Positions 6,854-13,939 of a DNA stretch of 19,501 nucleotides are shown here, one piece after another; positions within the stretch are counted from its first letter, which is position 1; the number at the start of each line of letters is the position of its first letter. The notes beneath the pieces were generated by a model, which was not told the origin of the DNA, ran no database searches, and saw only the letters and a program-made list of their open reading frames with translations. The position numbers and the translations under genes are program-made. Source of the stretch: Acidobacteriaceae bacterium (GTDB taxonomy: Bacteria > Acidobacteriota > Terriglobia > Terriglobales > Acidobacteriaceae); contig JASHYS010000206.1 in assembly GCA_030042915.1 (NCBI GenBank), forward strand, positions 1 through 19,501, in the 5' to 3' direction.

Positions 6854-6882
6854 AGTCTATGGTTGCAAAAAACTAAAGTCAA
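6854..6882 (-). promoter_or_regulatory. Sigma70-type promoter of the fluoride cluster
   Basis: On the minus strand a -35 box TTGACT (6882-6877) and a -10 box TAGACT (6859-6854) are separated by exactly 17 bases. The spacer is T-rich (TTAGTTTTTT). The expected start near 6848-6847 coincides with the first base of the riboswitch aptamer, which supports the call. Confidence 0.8.
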
Positions 6883-6896
6883 GCAGTGTAAAGGGG

Positions 6897-6932
6897 GGTA
6901 CTGTCCTAATTTAAGTAAATTAGGACAGTACC
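6897..6932. repeat. 36-bp near-perfect palindrome
   Basis: The arms GGTACTGTCCTAATTTA (6897-6913) and TAAATTAGGACAGTACC (6916-6932) are exact complements with two bases (AG) between them. It lies 15 bp beyond the -35 box of the fluoride promoter, next to a recombinase remnant. The form suggests two terminal inverted repeats of a mobile element brought together, or a strong bidirectional hairpin. No element family could be named by eye. Confidence 0.85.
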
Positions 6933-6951
6933 AAAGCGGGAGTGCTTCAGT

Positions 6952-7044
6952 TTGAAATTGCAAGCAAAGGTCCGGTTCGGGCGCGAGGTGACGGTTCAGA
7001 GGATTCGGGACAAGATTGCGGGTTCGAAAAAGAAGGGCACGTGA
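6952..7044 (+). pseudogene. Serine site-specific recombinase remnant
   Basis: The plus-strand frame from 6952 ends at a TGA at 7042-7044 and encodes FGREVTVQRIRDKIAGSKKKG at codons 9-29 (6976-7038). This closely resembles the end of the catalytic domain and start of helix E in serine recombinases, whose usual form is FEREVTGERIRDKIAASKKKG. Nothing recombinase-like was found before or after it, and the catalytic Ser region is absent, so it is a short fossil. The adjacent 36-bp palindrome may come from the same lost element. Confidence 0.65.
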
Positions 7045-7141
7045 AACGTGCGAAAGCTAGCCAGAAATCTTCCGCCTAAGGAGCATGTGCCAGCCCAAAT
7101 CTATGAGCGCGACCTGCATGCCATAAGTTAATCAATCAAAA

Positions 7142-7498
7142 TCACTTATTTAAATCCGCACACAACCAAGTATCAATCGTACTGGGTACCGGCCATGAAT
7201 TGAGGACGTAGTTCAGCATCGATCCCCAGGGCATGACCTGGGTGTGCCACAGAAGCGAACGAATAGAGATTTTGATACGCTTGCCCAAAGGGAGGAGCAC
7301 CTGAAGACCTTCATGGGATCTATCGAACCCAAAGGATAAGTCTCCGGCCTCATTCACGGTTCGTCCCTGAATCTCGGTGGTCGTCCAGGGCTTTGCCCGG
7401 CTCCAGCAAGTTCGCCCATGGGGTCCATCAATGTATATATCTCGTTGCCCGTAAAGGCTGAAGCGTTCAGGCTGCGAATGACACAGGAGCACCAGCAA
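7142..7498 (-). CDS. Doubtful ORF of unknown function
   Basis: A 118-codon open frame starting with TTG and lacking a convincing ribosome-binding site. The middle (EIQGRTVNEAGDLSFGFDRS, then LQVLLPLGKRIKISI) reads like an alternation of strands, but the N-terminus and C-terminus do not look like a folded protein. An overlapping frame (7354-7536) is equally open. It may be a decayed gene fragment in this accessory stretch or a chance ORF. No family was recognised. Confidence 0.22.
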   Translation of the reverse strand: MLVLLCHSQPERFSLYGQRDIYIDGPHGRTCWSRAKPWTTTEIQGRTVNEAGDLSFGFDRSHEGLQVLLPLGKRIKISIRSLLWHTQVMPWGSMLNYVLNSWPVPSTIDTWLCADLNK

Positions 7499-7690
7499 TC
7501 TTTATGGGTTGGGAACCTAAAGATCTTGGGGCTCATGCGTTGACAAAAAATGGACTCACCGAGCGGACAATCTCGATCAGTGGTAGATCAGCGAGTCGCT
7601 TGCGGATACAAATCCACATACAAGTCGCCGAAATGCCATGATTCCTGGGTTCGGCAAGTTGCCGTAAAACGGCCTAACCGCCAAAGCTCC
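7499..7690. other. Non-coding spacer
   Basis: No gene or RNA gene seen. It contains one copy (7652-7674) of a 23-bp sequence that recurs inverted at 10321-10343; otherwise nothing was recognised. Confidence 0.5.
7652..7674 (+). repeat. 23-bp repeat, copy 1 (inverted partner at 10321)
   Basis: The sequence begins CGGCAAGTTG and ends CGTAAAACGGCC. It matches the reverse complement of 10321-10343 at 22 of 23 positions. The two copies lie in non-coding DNA on opposite sides of the hairpin-dense block and the amidohydrolase gene. Confidence 0.75.
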
Positions 7691-7796
7691 GGGCAACCCA
7701 GAAGTCTCTACAACTGAGTTGCTTGCGTTGCTTGGGAAGAATAGACCCCCCGGAAACGCGTTTAGGTCGAGTGATGTTGTTTCTCATCGCCGACTA

Positions 7797-7823
7797 CACA
7801 CCCGCTCTGGGCGAGCGGGTGTG
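7797..7823. repeat. 11-bp-arm hairpin
   Basis: Arms CACACCCGCTC (7797-7807) and GAGCGGGTGTG (7813-7823) are perfect complements with a 5-base loop. No T-tract lies on either side, so it is not a typical intrinsic terminator. It is the strongest single stem in the block. Confidence 0.8.
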
Positions 7824-7865
7824 CACAGAGCCGTCGCCGTTGGACACCCTAACGCGTCGACTACA

Positions 7866-7927
7866 CCTGGTCCCTCTCCGGCCGGCGCATATAAAAACCC
7901 GCGCGCGGGGGCGAGCCGGCCTCCGGG
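7866..7927 (+). repeat. 62-bp direct repeat, copy A
   Basis: This copy runs from CTGGTCCCT through GCGCATATAAAAACC and GCGCGCG to GGGGCGAGCCGGCC. It aligns with copy B 132 bp downstream with several substitutions and small indels. The outer CCGGC/GCCGG arms can pair. Confidence 0.75.
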
Positions 7928-7997
7928 GCCGCCAGGATCGGCTCTTGGGGGAAGCTTTCCAAATGGAATCGAGTGGGCCCCCGCAGCCGGCCAGGAC

Positions 7998-8060
7998 CTG
8001 GCCCCTTCTCGGCTAGCGCACATAAAAATTCGCGCGCGCAGGGGCGAGCCGGCCCCCGGG
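7998..8060 (+). repeat. 62-bp direct repeat, copy B
   Basis: This is the diverged second copy: CTGGCCCCT, GCGCACATAAAAATT, GCGCGCG, GGGGCGAGCCGGCC. The pairing arms survive (CGGCT/AGCCG), with one position changing from a mismatch in copy A to a Watson-Crick pair here. That hints at selection on structure, though two copies are weak evidence. Confidence 0.75.
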
Positions 8061-8627
8061 TGTGCCCTCGGTGTGCCGGGGGCTTCCAGTCTGCCTCTTT
8101 GGCTAGCCGGCCGAGTGGGGGTAAAATCCGCCGGGGGCCTTCTGTCTTGGGCGAGACCAGGGCGGACCGGCTGGAGCAGGTCAGGCCTTGGGGGTAGCCA
8201 ATGCCTGGGGCTTGTCTTTAAGCCCTTGGGTCTTGTTGGGTGTCTTGGGGGAGAGTGGGTTTGTGAAGAGAAACCTTTTTCGTCGTCAGCCGGAGACGTC
8301 TGTTTGAGCGCCGCGCCGCCAGCCCCCGTTAGGGCTGGACAGGCGCTCCAGACCCGGTTGGGCCGGGTAACCAAGTGGTGGTTACTTTCGACTGATCGAG
8401 GTGGAAAAACCCCGCGGAGCTCCTGGCAGGATTTTCAGGTCTGAGGCCGGATCCCTATAGGGTTCCGACCAATGACTGGAGCTCCCTTACCAATTAAAAC
8501 TTGTTTTTGCGCACTAAGGCCCTGACCTAGTCGGGAGAAATCAAGCTCTCCCGTCCAAGATTGAAGTTCGCAACCATACAATAGCGACAGCCCCGTTCAG
8601 AGAACCTTGTCTGGCCCAATTCCCACA

Positions 8628-9974
8628 TCACTGATCGGATTCCAACTTTTGAGCGGGCACTTTGAAGATCGTCCCGCCTTTCATCACAAAGACTACAGTC
8701 TCCATAGATTGAATGTTGGCCAGCGGATCGCTGCTGACAGCTACGATGTCGGCAAACTTGCCTGGCTCCAGCGTGCCAATCCGATCAGACATGCCCAAAA
8801 GCTCCGCACCCCGCACGGTCGCCGCCTGAATCGCGCCCAGCGGGGTCAAGCCGCCGCGAACAAGAGCGCCAAACTCCTTTGAGGAGAAATCGGGATCGTC
8901 GTCTACGCCGTAGGCGATTTTCAAATGATGTTTCAACGCGAGCGAAAATCCGGTTTGTTGATAAGCGAGGATTTGTTTGCCTTTCTCAACCATCTCAGGA
9001 CTAGCGCCGTGGGACGCGCCAACTTCCACACCATGCTGGAACGTGTACAGCGTTGGCACCAGCCAAGTGCCTTTCTGTTCCATTAGGGCTGCGCCCTCCT
9101 CGTCGAGCATGGTACCGTGCTCGATGGTGTCGACGCCTGCCCTCACCGCCGCCTTGATACCTTCCGTGCCTTCGGCATGTGCCATGACTTTCTTATGGGC
9201 TCGGTGAGCAATCTCCACGGCCTTGGCCATCTGTTCTTCACTGAGCTCCTGCACGTTGAAGTCACTCGCGGTGTCCATAACTCCGCCGGTGGCCATCAAC
9301 TTGATCCAATCGGCGCCGTACTTGATGTCACGGCGCACGGCTACGCCGATCTCGTCCACATTGTCGGCCAGATTCGGACGCCGCGGCAGCGCCTGGTCGG
9401 GAGCAAGCGAATCAGCATCCCCATGGCCCCCGGTCAGTGATATAAAGTTGCCCGCTGAGAAAATTCTTGGTCCCTGAATCAGCCCCTGGTTGATTCCATC
9501 GCGCAACGCGAGTTGCCCATAGGCAAGATCGCTCTGTCCGGCGTCTCGGATGGTAGTGAATCCATGAGCCATCCAGATCTGAAGATTGTGAATGCCCCAG
9601 ATTGCCCCCATTGGGGAAGACATCCGCAGGTCACTTGTGGGTGAATCGTCCTTGGGATTGCCGAGGATGTGGTCATGACAGTCGATCAGGCCGGGCAACA
9701 AAGTTGCGTTCCCCAGATCAATGACTTTGACGTCGCGGCTTAGTTCTGGCGGGATGCTGGCAGCGGCTCCTACCTGGCGGATGAGGTCGCCTTCCACCAC
9801 TACTGCCTGGTTGTCGAGCACTCTCCCATCGCGCACATCAATCAAATGTGCGGCGCGAATGATCGTGATTTGCCTGGAGGGACTCGCCTTTGTCGTCGTG
9901 TCCTGCGCAATGGCGCCCAATAGGGAGCACGACATGAGAATGCCGTTAACTGCGACAAACCGGAGTGGCTTCAT
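8628..9974 (-). CDS. Exported imidazolonepropionase-like amidohydrolase
   Basis: The 448-residue product belongs to the metal-dependent amidohydrolase superfamily, close to the imidazolonepropionase-like/prolidase group that hydrolyses imides or dipeptides. It starts with a signal peptide (about 1-24, cleavage after AIA). The active-site set is complete: H100 and H102 in IDCHDH, the carbamylated-lysine position K225 in WIKLMATGG, H266 in MAHAEG, H286 in IEHGT, and D358 in AYGVDDD. The C-terminal GTLEPGKFADIVAV motif is typical of the superfamily. The ATG is preceded by AAGAGGT. It stands alone on the minus strand, with non-coding DNA on both sides. The substrate cannot be told from sequence; a peptidase-like role in the cell envelope is likely. 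Confidence 0.93.
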   Translation of the reverse strand: MKPLRFVAVNGILMSCSLLGAIAQDTTTKASPSRQITIIRAAHLIDVRDGRVLDNQAVVVEGDLIRQVGAAASIPPELSRDVKVIDLGNATLLPGLIDCHDHILGNPKDDSPTSDLRMSSPMGAIWGIHNLQIWMAHGFTTIRDAGQSDLAYGQLALRDGINQGLIQGPRIFSAGNFISLTGGHGDADSLAPDQALPRRPNLADNVDEIGVAVRRDIKYGADWIKLMATGGVMDTASDFNVQELSEEQMAKAVEIAHRAHKKVMAHAEGTEGIKAAVRAGVDTIEHGTMLDEEGAALMEQKGTWLVPTLYTFQHGVEVGASHGASPEMVEKGKQILAYQQTGFSLALKHHLKIAYGVDDDPDFSSKEFGALVRGGLTPLGAIQAATVRGAELLGMSDRIGTLEPGKFADIVAVSSDPLANIQSMETVVFVMKGGTIFKVPAQKLESDQ

Positions 9975-10528
9975 GAAAATTACCTCTTAAAAGAAGGTAT
10001 CACTCGATCTGCCCAGAGTATTTGGAACAGGGAGTAACATGAGCATGGAATTCGTCCATTTTTCCAGCCAATCTTGCATTTGTAAAGCGCAACGGATGGG
10101 TCGGCGATCCGGATCTCTTTCGCTGGTGATCGCCTTACTAGGCAGATTGTCCCTCACTCGGAAATTATGTAGCAGTAAACACTTCAGACGAAAACTTTGG
10201 CCTGCTTTCACGATAGATCCTGAAAACGGGCCGGGATTCCGCGATCCGCCTAGCCGTAAAGTCGCCGTCGCGTCCTTGTGCCGCAGCCGCCTGCCTATCC
10301 TGGAACCAATAGGCCGCGTCGGCCGTTTTACGTCAACTTGCCGGGATCCAAGTGTTCTAGGGCAAGTTGCTGGCCCCAAGCATCATGGAGCCTTGGCGAC
10401 CTGCATGCTGACTTGCGTTAGCGAGTGGCTCGATTTGGCATTCATGAAGCATGTTTGTATCTGCTCGACGTCCTATTAACCACGGAAAGTCACGTTTGCG
10501 GTTCGCAACACTTTTCAATGTTCAGATG
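9975..10528. other. Non-coding interval between amidohydrolase and glycosidase
   Basis: No convincing gene. It contains the inverted copy of the 23-bp repeat (10321-10343), followed by a 9-bp inverted repeat CAACTTGCC/GGCAAGTTG (10334-10342 with 10361-10369). A small stem TTGCG-GTT-CGCAA lies downstream of the glycosidase near 10496-10508. The ORFs here on both strands lack protein-like sequence. Promoter boxes for the amidohydrolase were not clear. Confidence 0.5.
10321..10343 (-). repeat. 23-bp repeat, copy 2 (inverted partner at 7652)
   Basis: Its reverse complement differs from 7652-7674 at one base (A for C after CGGCAAGTTG). The adjacent GGCAAGTTGC at 10361-10370 shares the first ten bases in the opposite orientation, so the local sequence can fold back on itself. 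Confidence 0.75.
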
Positions 10529-12754
10529 CTAGGTTTCTGTTCGCAAAGTCAAGCCGGTATTGCCGGATTGGATGGTAAAACTCTGCACTCCATGGCGAAC
10601 GTGATGCAGTTCCGCTGAGAGACCTCTGGGCGTGCCGGGATTCAGCAGCTGGGGTGGGCCGCCGAGTTTGGGCAGATAGCCGAAGAGTGTGCAAACAACG
10701 GTTTCTGCGAAGGCTCCGCCACCTGTACATTCGCGCATGCAGCTCTGACGCTGTGCGATGCGGACCGGCGCATCGCGGTCCCGCCGTTTTGTTCCATAGA
10801 ACTCATGCGCCTGCGCGTACACGCCCTCATAGACGGCAGCCTGTGTTCGCCGCAGAAAAGCAACCGCGGCATTCCAATAGCCCAGGCGGCACATGGCGTC
10901 AACCGTCACGGCAGGCCACGCGTCGTAGGCGCCCATTGGACCATGGTCCGGGCGGTCGGAGTTCGCCGCTGCCACGTCGAGTTGCGATTGCGCGCGCATC
11001 CACTTTTCCATCAGTAGTTCTCGTCGAACAAAGTCCACCATTTCACAGCCAACGTTGGCAGGCAGGTCCGCAGCCAGGAAGCGGCCCACAGTGGCGAAGT
11101 CGTAGCAATGGCGCATCTCCACGCGGGCGCCGTCGCGATGCAGGCTCGCCCACACCCCCTTTCCTGGCTCGTAAAGGGTCATCACTGCCTTTAGCATGGT
11201 GTCGGCTTCAACGCGCAACTGCCGAGCCTCGTCGTCATCGCCGTTCTCTTCAAGAATGTCTGCAAGCTCGCGCATCATCCACACATTCGCGGAATTGAAT
11301 GAGGGAACCTTGTTGATGTAAGTGGGCACACACTCCAGCAAGTTGAGCGCGCCGCCATAATCGGCAAGCTGGTCATTGGGATTCAGCCGCAGCTTCTTCC
11401 AGTCGGTGGCCAGAACGCGCAGGCGCTCGAGCACACTCTGGTCGGCGATCTTTTCGCGGAGGAATTCCTTGTCCTGCGTAACGACCAGGTACGACCAGGT
11501 GAGCCGGAAGATGGAAAGATCGTTGGCCGCATAACCGCGCAGATCCCAACCCGCGGGAACATGCAGGTTTTCAGGTGAAGGAGGCCGCTCGGTCGTGAAG
11601 ACGATTACATCGCTCTCGTGCGGATCCTGTTCAAGGAATAGCTTGATTTGCTCCTTCATCTGCCTCGGTTCGAGCAAGGCGAAGATGGTCGAGAACAGCG
11701 AGGTATCCCAGTAGTAGACCACTCCCTTAGCGCGCTCACCGCTGGTGATGAAGGTGCGATTGCTCCACAGGTTGGTTCTGAGCAGCACCAGCAGCGTGAG
11801 CACGCTGCGGTAATAGATTTCGCGGATTGCTGCATCGTCTGTAACCAGCAGCGGAGCATTGCCTGAAAAGAATCTGTTGCCTGGCGTAAAGGCGCTCTTC
11901 CAGCGCTCCTCCCACACCGCTTTAGTGCGGGCCCACTGCGTCTCAAACCACTCGCTTGTGAGACCTGTGCGTCCGCGCCTGTCGGGTTCCTCCACGTGCA
12001 TCAAGAAACGAATTTCGCGGCTCTCACCCGGTGCAAGATGCACCGGCCACTCCGCGAACTGGCCGTCCACTCTGTCTTGCGGAAGATCGAAAAACGAATA
12101 AACCGCGTCCTTCTTCCATTCGTCTGATCTGGCGCGAATCTCAGTCGGACCGATGATCTCCTGGTTTACCGGTTTCCAGCCGATGTCTGCCGTTATCGCG
12201 ACGTGAAAGGTTTTGGGCGCCGCGCCATGATTCGTGAACTTCACCCGCCACAGGACCACCGAGTCTTCTATGACCAGCCTGTTTGTGGTGATGACCTCAA
12301 GATTGCCCGCCTGTGCGCGGCGTACGGCCTGGTAGGCAAACCACCGGCAGCTGGTGCTGTCGCAAGGCCGGCCATCGATGGTCATCCCGCACAGCGGAAG
12401 CGAATTGTAGATCAGCCAGCGCGGGCTCGATCCGTCGCCGTAGAGTTGCCCGTCAGGCAGGAAATTCACGCCAACGAGATCGGGCGCGCAGGCCGCCATG
12501 TCATGAAAGTTATGCAGCGAAGGCATCTGCGCAAGCAGGTCGCAATCGAGCCAGCTGGTTCCCAACTCCTCCAGTGTGGGCAGCCCGGGAGCGCTTGACG
12601 GCACAACTGCTCTGCCCGTCGCAGGCGCAAGAGTGTCCTCAGGCGGCAACTCCGTTGGCAGCGTTGCAATGCCTGGGGAACTTGCAGCGTTCCGGCCCCA
12701 GACCATTGCGGGGACTCCGGCCAGCAGCTGCATCGCAGTACGTCGAGTAATCAT
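10529..12754 (-). CDS. Tat-exported (alpha/alpha)6-type glycoside hydrolase
   Basis: The product is about 741 residues. The N-terminus MITRRTAMQLLAGVPAMVWG has a twin-arginine-like signal. A beta-rich domain follows to about 290, then a helical domain from about 300 to 690 with features of the GH63/MGH1-type (alpha/alpha)6 barrels: VYYWDTSLF (347-355), WDLRGYAANDLS, ADYGGALNLLECVPTYIN, FNSANVWMM, and later DHGPMGAYDAWPAVTVDAM. Acidic residues in these blocks are the likely catalytic pair, but I cannot assign them surely. The substrate is probably an alpha-linked glycoside or oligosaccharide. I chose the ATG at 12754; an in-frame GTG lies one codon earlier. It lies 37 bp after the LacI-family gene and may be its target. 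Confidence 0.82.
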   Translation of the reverse strand: MITRRTAMQLLAGVPAMVWGRNAASSPGIATLPTELPPEDTLAPATGRAVVPSSAPGLPTLEELGTSWLDCDLLAQMPSLHNFHDMAACAPDLVGVNFLPDGQLYGDGSSPRWLIYNSLPLCGMTIDGRPCDSTSCRWFAYQAVRRAQAGNLEVITTNRLVIEDSVVLWRVKFTNHGAAPKTFHVAITADIGWKPVNQEIIGPTEIRARSDEWKKDAVYSFFDLPQDRVDGQFAEWPVHLAPGESREIRFLMHVEEPDRRGRTGLTSEWFETQWARTKAVWEERWKSAFTPGNRFFSGNAPLLVTDDAAIREIYYRSVLTLLVLLRTNLWSNRTFITSGERAKGVVYYWDTSLFSTIFALLEPRQMKEQIKLFLEQDPHESDVIVFTTERPPSPENLHVPAGWDLRGYAANDLSIFRLTWSYLVVTQDKEFLREKIADQSVLERLRVLATDWKKLRLNPNDQLADYGGALNLLECVPTYINKVPSFNSANVWMMRELADILEENGDDDEARQLRVEADTMLKAVMTLYEPGKGVWASLHRDGARVEMRHCYDFATVGRFLAADLPANVGCEMVDFVRRELLMEKWMRAQSQLDVAAANSDRPDHGPMGAYDAWPAVTVDAMCRLGYWNAAVAFLRRTQAAVYEGVYAQAHEFYGTKRRDRDAPVRIAQRQSCMRECTGGGAFAETVVCTLFGYLPKLGGPPQLLNPGTPRGLSAELHHVRHGVQSFTIQSGNTGLTLRTET

Positions 12755-12790
12755 CACGGCCCGCTTTCTGAAATGGGAGCTGCGAAATCG

Positions 12791-13819
12791 CTAGTGTACC
12801 CGCGAGGACTCCCTGATAACCAATTCGGGTTCAAGAACTACCGATCGAAATCGAGTGTCTAATGGTTTAGCCAGGATGGAGCTGACCATCTTCGCGGCAC
12901 GTTCGCCCAGCTCTCGCGCCTTCTGATCGATGCTCGACAAAGGAACGCGCAGTTTACTGCTGTAATGGAAGTTTCCGCATCCCAGGAATGCGATGTCGGT
13001 TGGGATGCGCAGGCCCGCCTGAAATGCTCTCTCCATGGCTCCAATGGCGACTGTGTCGTTGTAGCAGAACACAGCGTCAGGCCGGGGATCAAGATTCAGA
13101 ATCCGGTCCATTGCTTTCCTGCCCAGAACCTCGCCATCGGAATCGCAGCTTTCGTCGATAAAGACTACAAAATCCTGACGCATTGCCAGATCGTTTCGGC
13201 GAATGGTGTCCCAATATCCCCGAGCTCTTCGATTTCCAATCTCGGTCACTGGGCCGCGAATATGTGCAATGCGTTTGAATCCCTGCGCGAAGAGATGTTC
13301 CGTGGCAAGCTGTCCAACTCGATAGTCGTTTACGCCAACGAAGTTGCAGAGAAAATTCTCGAAACTTCGATCCAGAAGAACCAGCGGAACTCCGGAGTCA
13401 ATGATCTGCTTCAAGCTATCTGTCTCTCTCTGGCAAGAAGCCACGACAAAGCAATCGAGATGATGAGCGAGCATATGGTCGATTTCGTCGCGCTCCAGTT
13501 GGGGATCGTTTTCCGACGAAGAAATGATGACAAAATAATTCGCCTTGCGCAGCGCTGCCGATAAGCTCTTCGCGACTTCTGAAAAGAACGGATGAATCAG
13601 GTCAGGAACGATGAGCCCAACAAGTAAGCTGCGCCCGGTGACCAGGCTGCTTGCCAGCAGGTTGGGGCGGTAATTCAGTTCCCGAGCTCGCTTGAGGACC
13701 CGCGCTTTCGTTTCCACGGCAATGTCGGGAAAATCGCGAAACGCCCGAGAGACGGTGACGATCGAGATACCGAGATCGTCTGCAATGTCTTTCATTCTGA
13801 CTACCGCGCGACGATTCAT
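12791..13819 (-). CDS. LacI-family transcriptional regulator
   Basis: A 342-residue repressor-type protein. The N-terminal helix-turn-helix (about 9-29) contains MKDIADDLGIS and TVSRAFRD. The hinge segment NYRPNLLASSLVTGRS follows, then a periplasmic-binding-protein-like core (LLVGLIVPDLIHPFFSEV, DAVFCYNDTVAIGAM, DIAFLGCGNF). Such proteins sense sugars and control nearby uptake and hydrolase genes. I chose the ATG at 13819, preceded by AGGAG. The frame extends upstream to an ATG at 13903, also with a purine-rich site (GAGGG), which would add 28 residues before the HTH. It lies between the TonB-dependent receptor and the glycosidase on the same strand, so it probably regulates one or both. Confidence 0.92.
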   Translation of the reverse strand: MNRRAVVRMKDIADDLGISIVTVSRAFRDFPDIAVETKARVLKRARELNYRPNLLASSLVTGRSLLVGLIVPDLIHPFFSEVAKSLSAALRKANYFVIISSSENDPQLERDEIDHMLAHHLDCFVVASCQRETDSLKQIIDSGVPLVLLDRSFENFLCNFVGVNDYRVGQLATEHLFAQGFKRIAHIRGPVTEIGNRRARGYWDTIRRNDLAMRQDFVVFIDESCDSDGEVLGRKAMDRILNLDPRPDAVFCYNDTVAIGAMERAFQAGLRIPTDIAFLGCGNFHYSSKLRVPLSSIDQKARELGERAAKMVSSILAKPLDTRFRSVVLEPELVIRESSRVH

Positions 13820-13939
13820 TTGCTCCTGCTGTTCCCAGCAAAAATCGAAGAGTACGGTCAAGCTTCGGCTCGTCAAAAAGGGCGGAATGCGAAGCTTAGC
13901 CATTCCGCCCTCGAATCGGTCTGATCGGGATGCTCTGCT

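Larger units (their letters stand above)
7690..8560. other. GC-rich, hairpin-dense non-coding block
   Basis: Open frames exist on both strands, but their products are low-complexity Pro/Gly/Arg/Ser sequences without recognisable folds, so I do not call genes. Strong stems occur one after another. They include CACACCCGCTC/GAGCGGGTGTG (7797-7823, 11 bp), GGCCAGG-A-CCTGGCC (7989-8003), AGCGCC/GGCGCT enclosing CCAGCCC/GGGCTGG (8307-8347), ACCCGG/CCGGGT (8352-8368), GTAACCA/TGGTTAC (8367-8385) and CGGGAGA/TCTCCCG (8532-8553). This density suggests a large structured RNA or a decayed repeat element. The strand could not be fixed: one stem near 8442-8467 favours the minus strand through a G-U pair. 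Confidence 0.4.

Noticed and set aside
7719..8444. 241-codon plus-strand ORF and 196-codon minus-strand ORF (7784-8374) over the same DNA
   Set aside because: Both products are low-complexity Pro/Gly/Arg/Ser sequences with no motifs; long open frames are expected by chance in GC-rich DNA, and strong hairpins explain the sequence better.
8500..8600. tRNA-like end (a T-loop-like GTTCGCAACC near 8567-8576)
   Set aside because: No acceptor or anticodon stem could be formed around it.
9987..10379. 130-codon minus-strand ORF and 146-codon plus-strand ORF in the amidohydrolase-glycosidase gap
   Set aside because: No protein-like pattern, no ribosome-binding site, and the frames run through the inverted-repeat region.
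10654..11298. 214-codon plus-strand ORF opposite the glycosidase
   Set aside because: Antisense shadow of a clear gene; Arg/Pro/His-rich, as expected from the opposite strand of GC-rich coding DNA.
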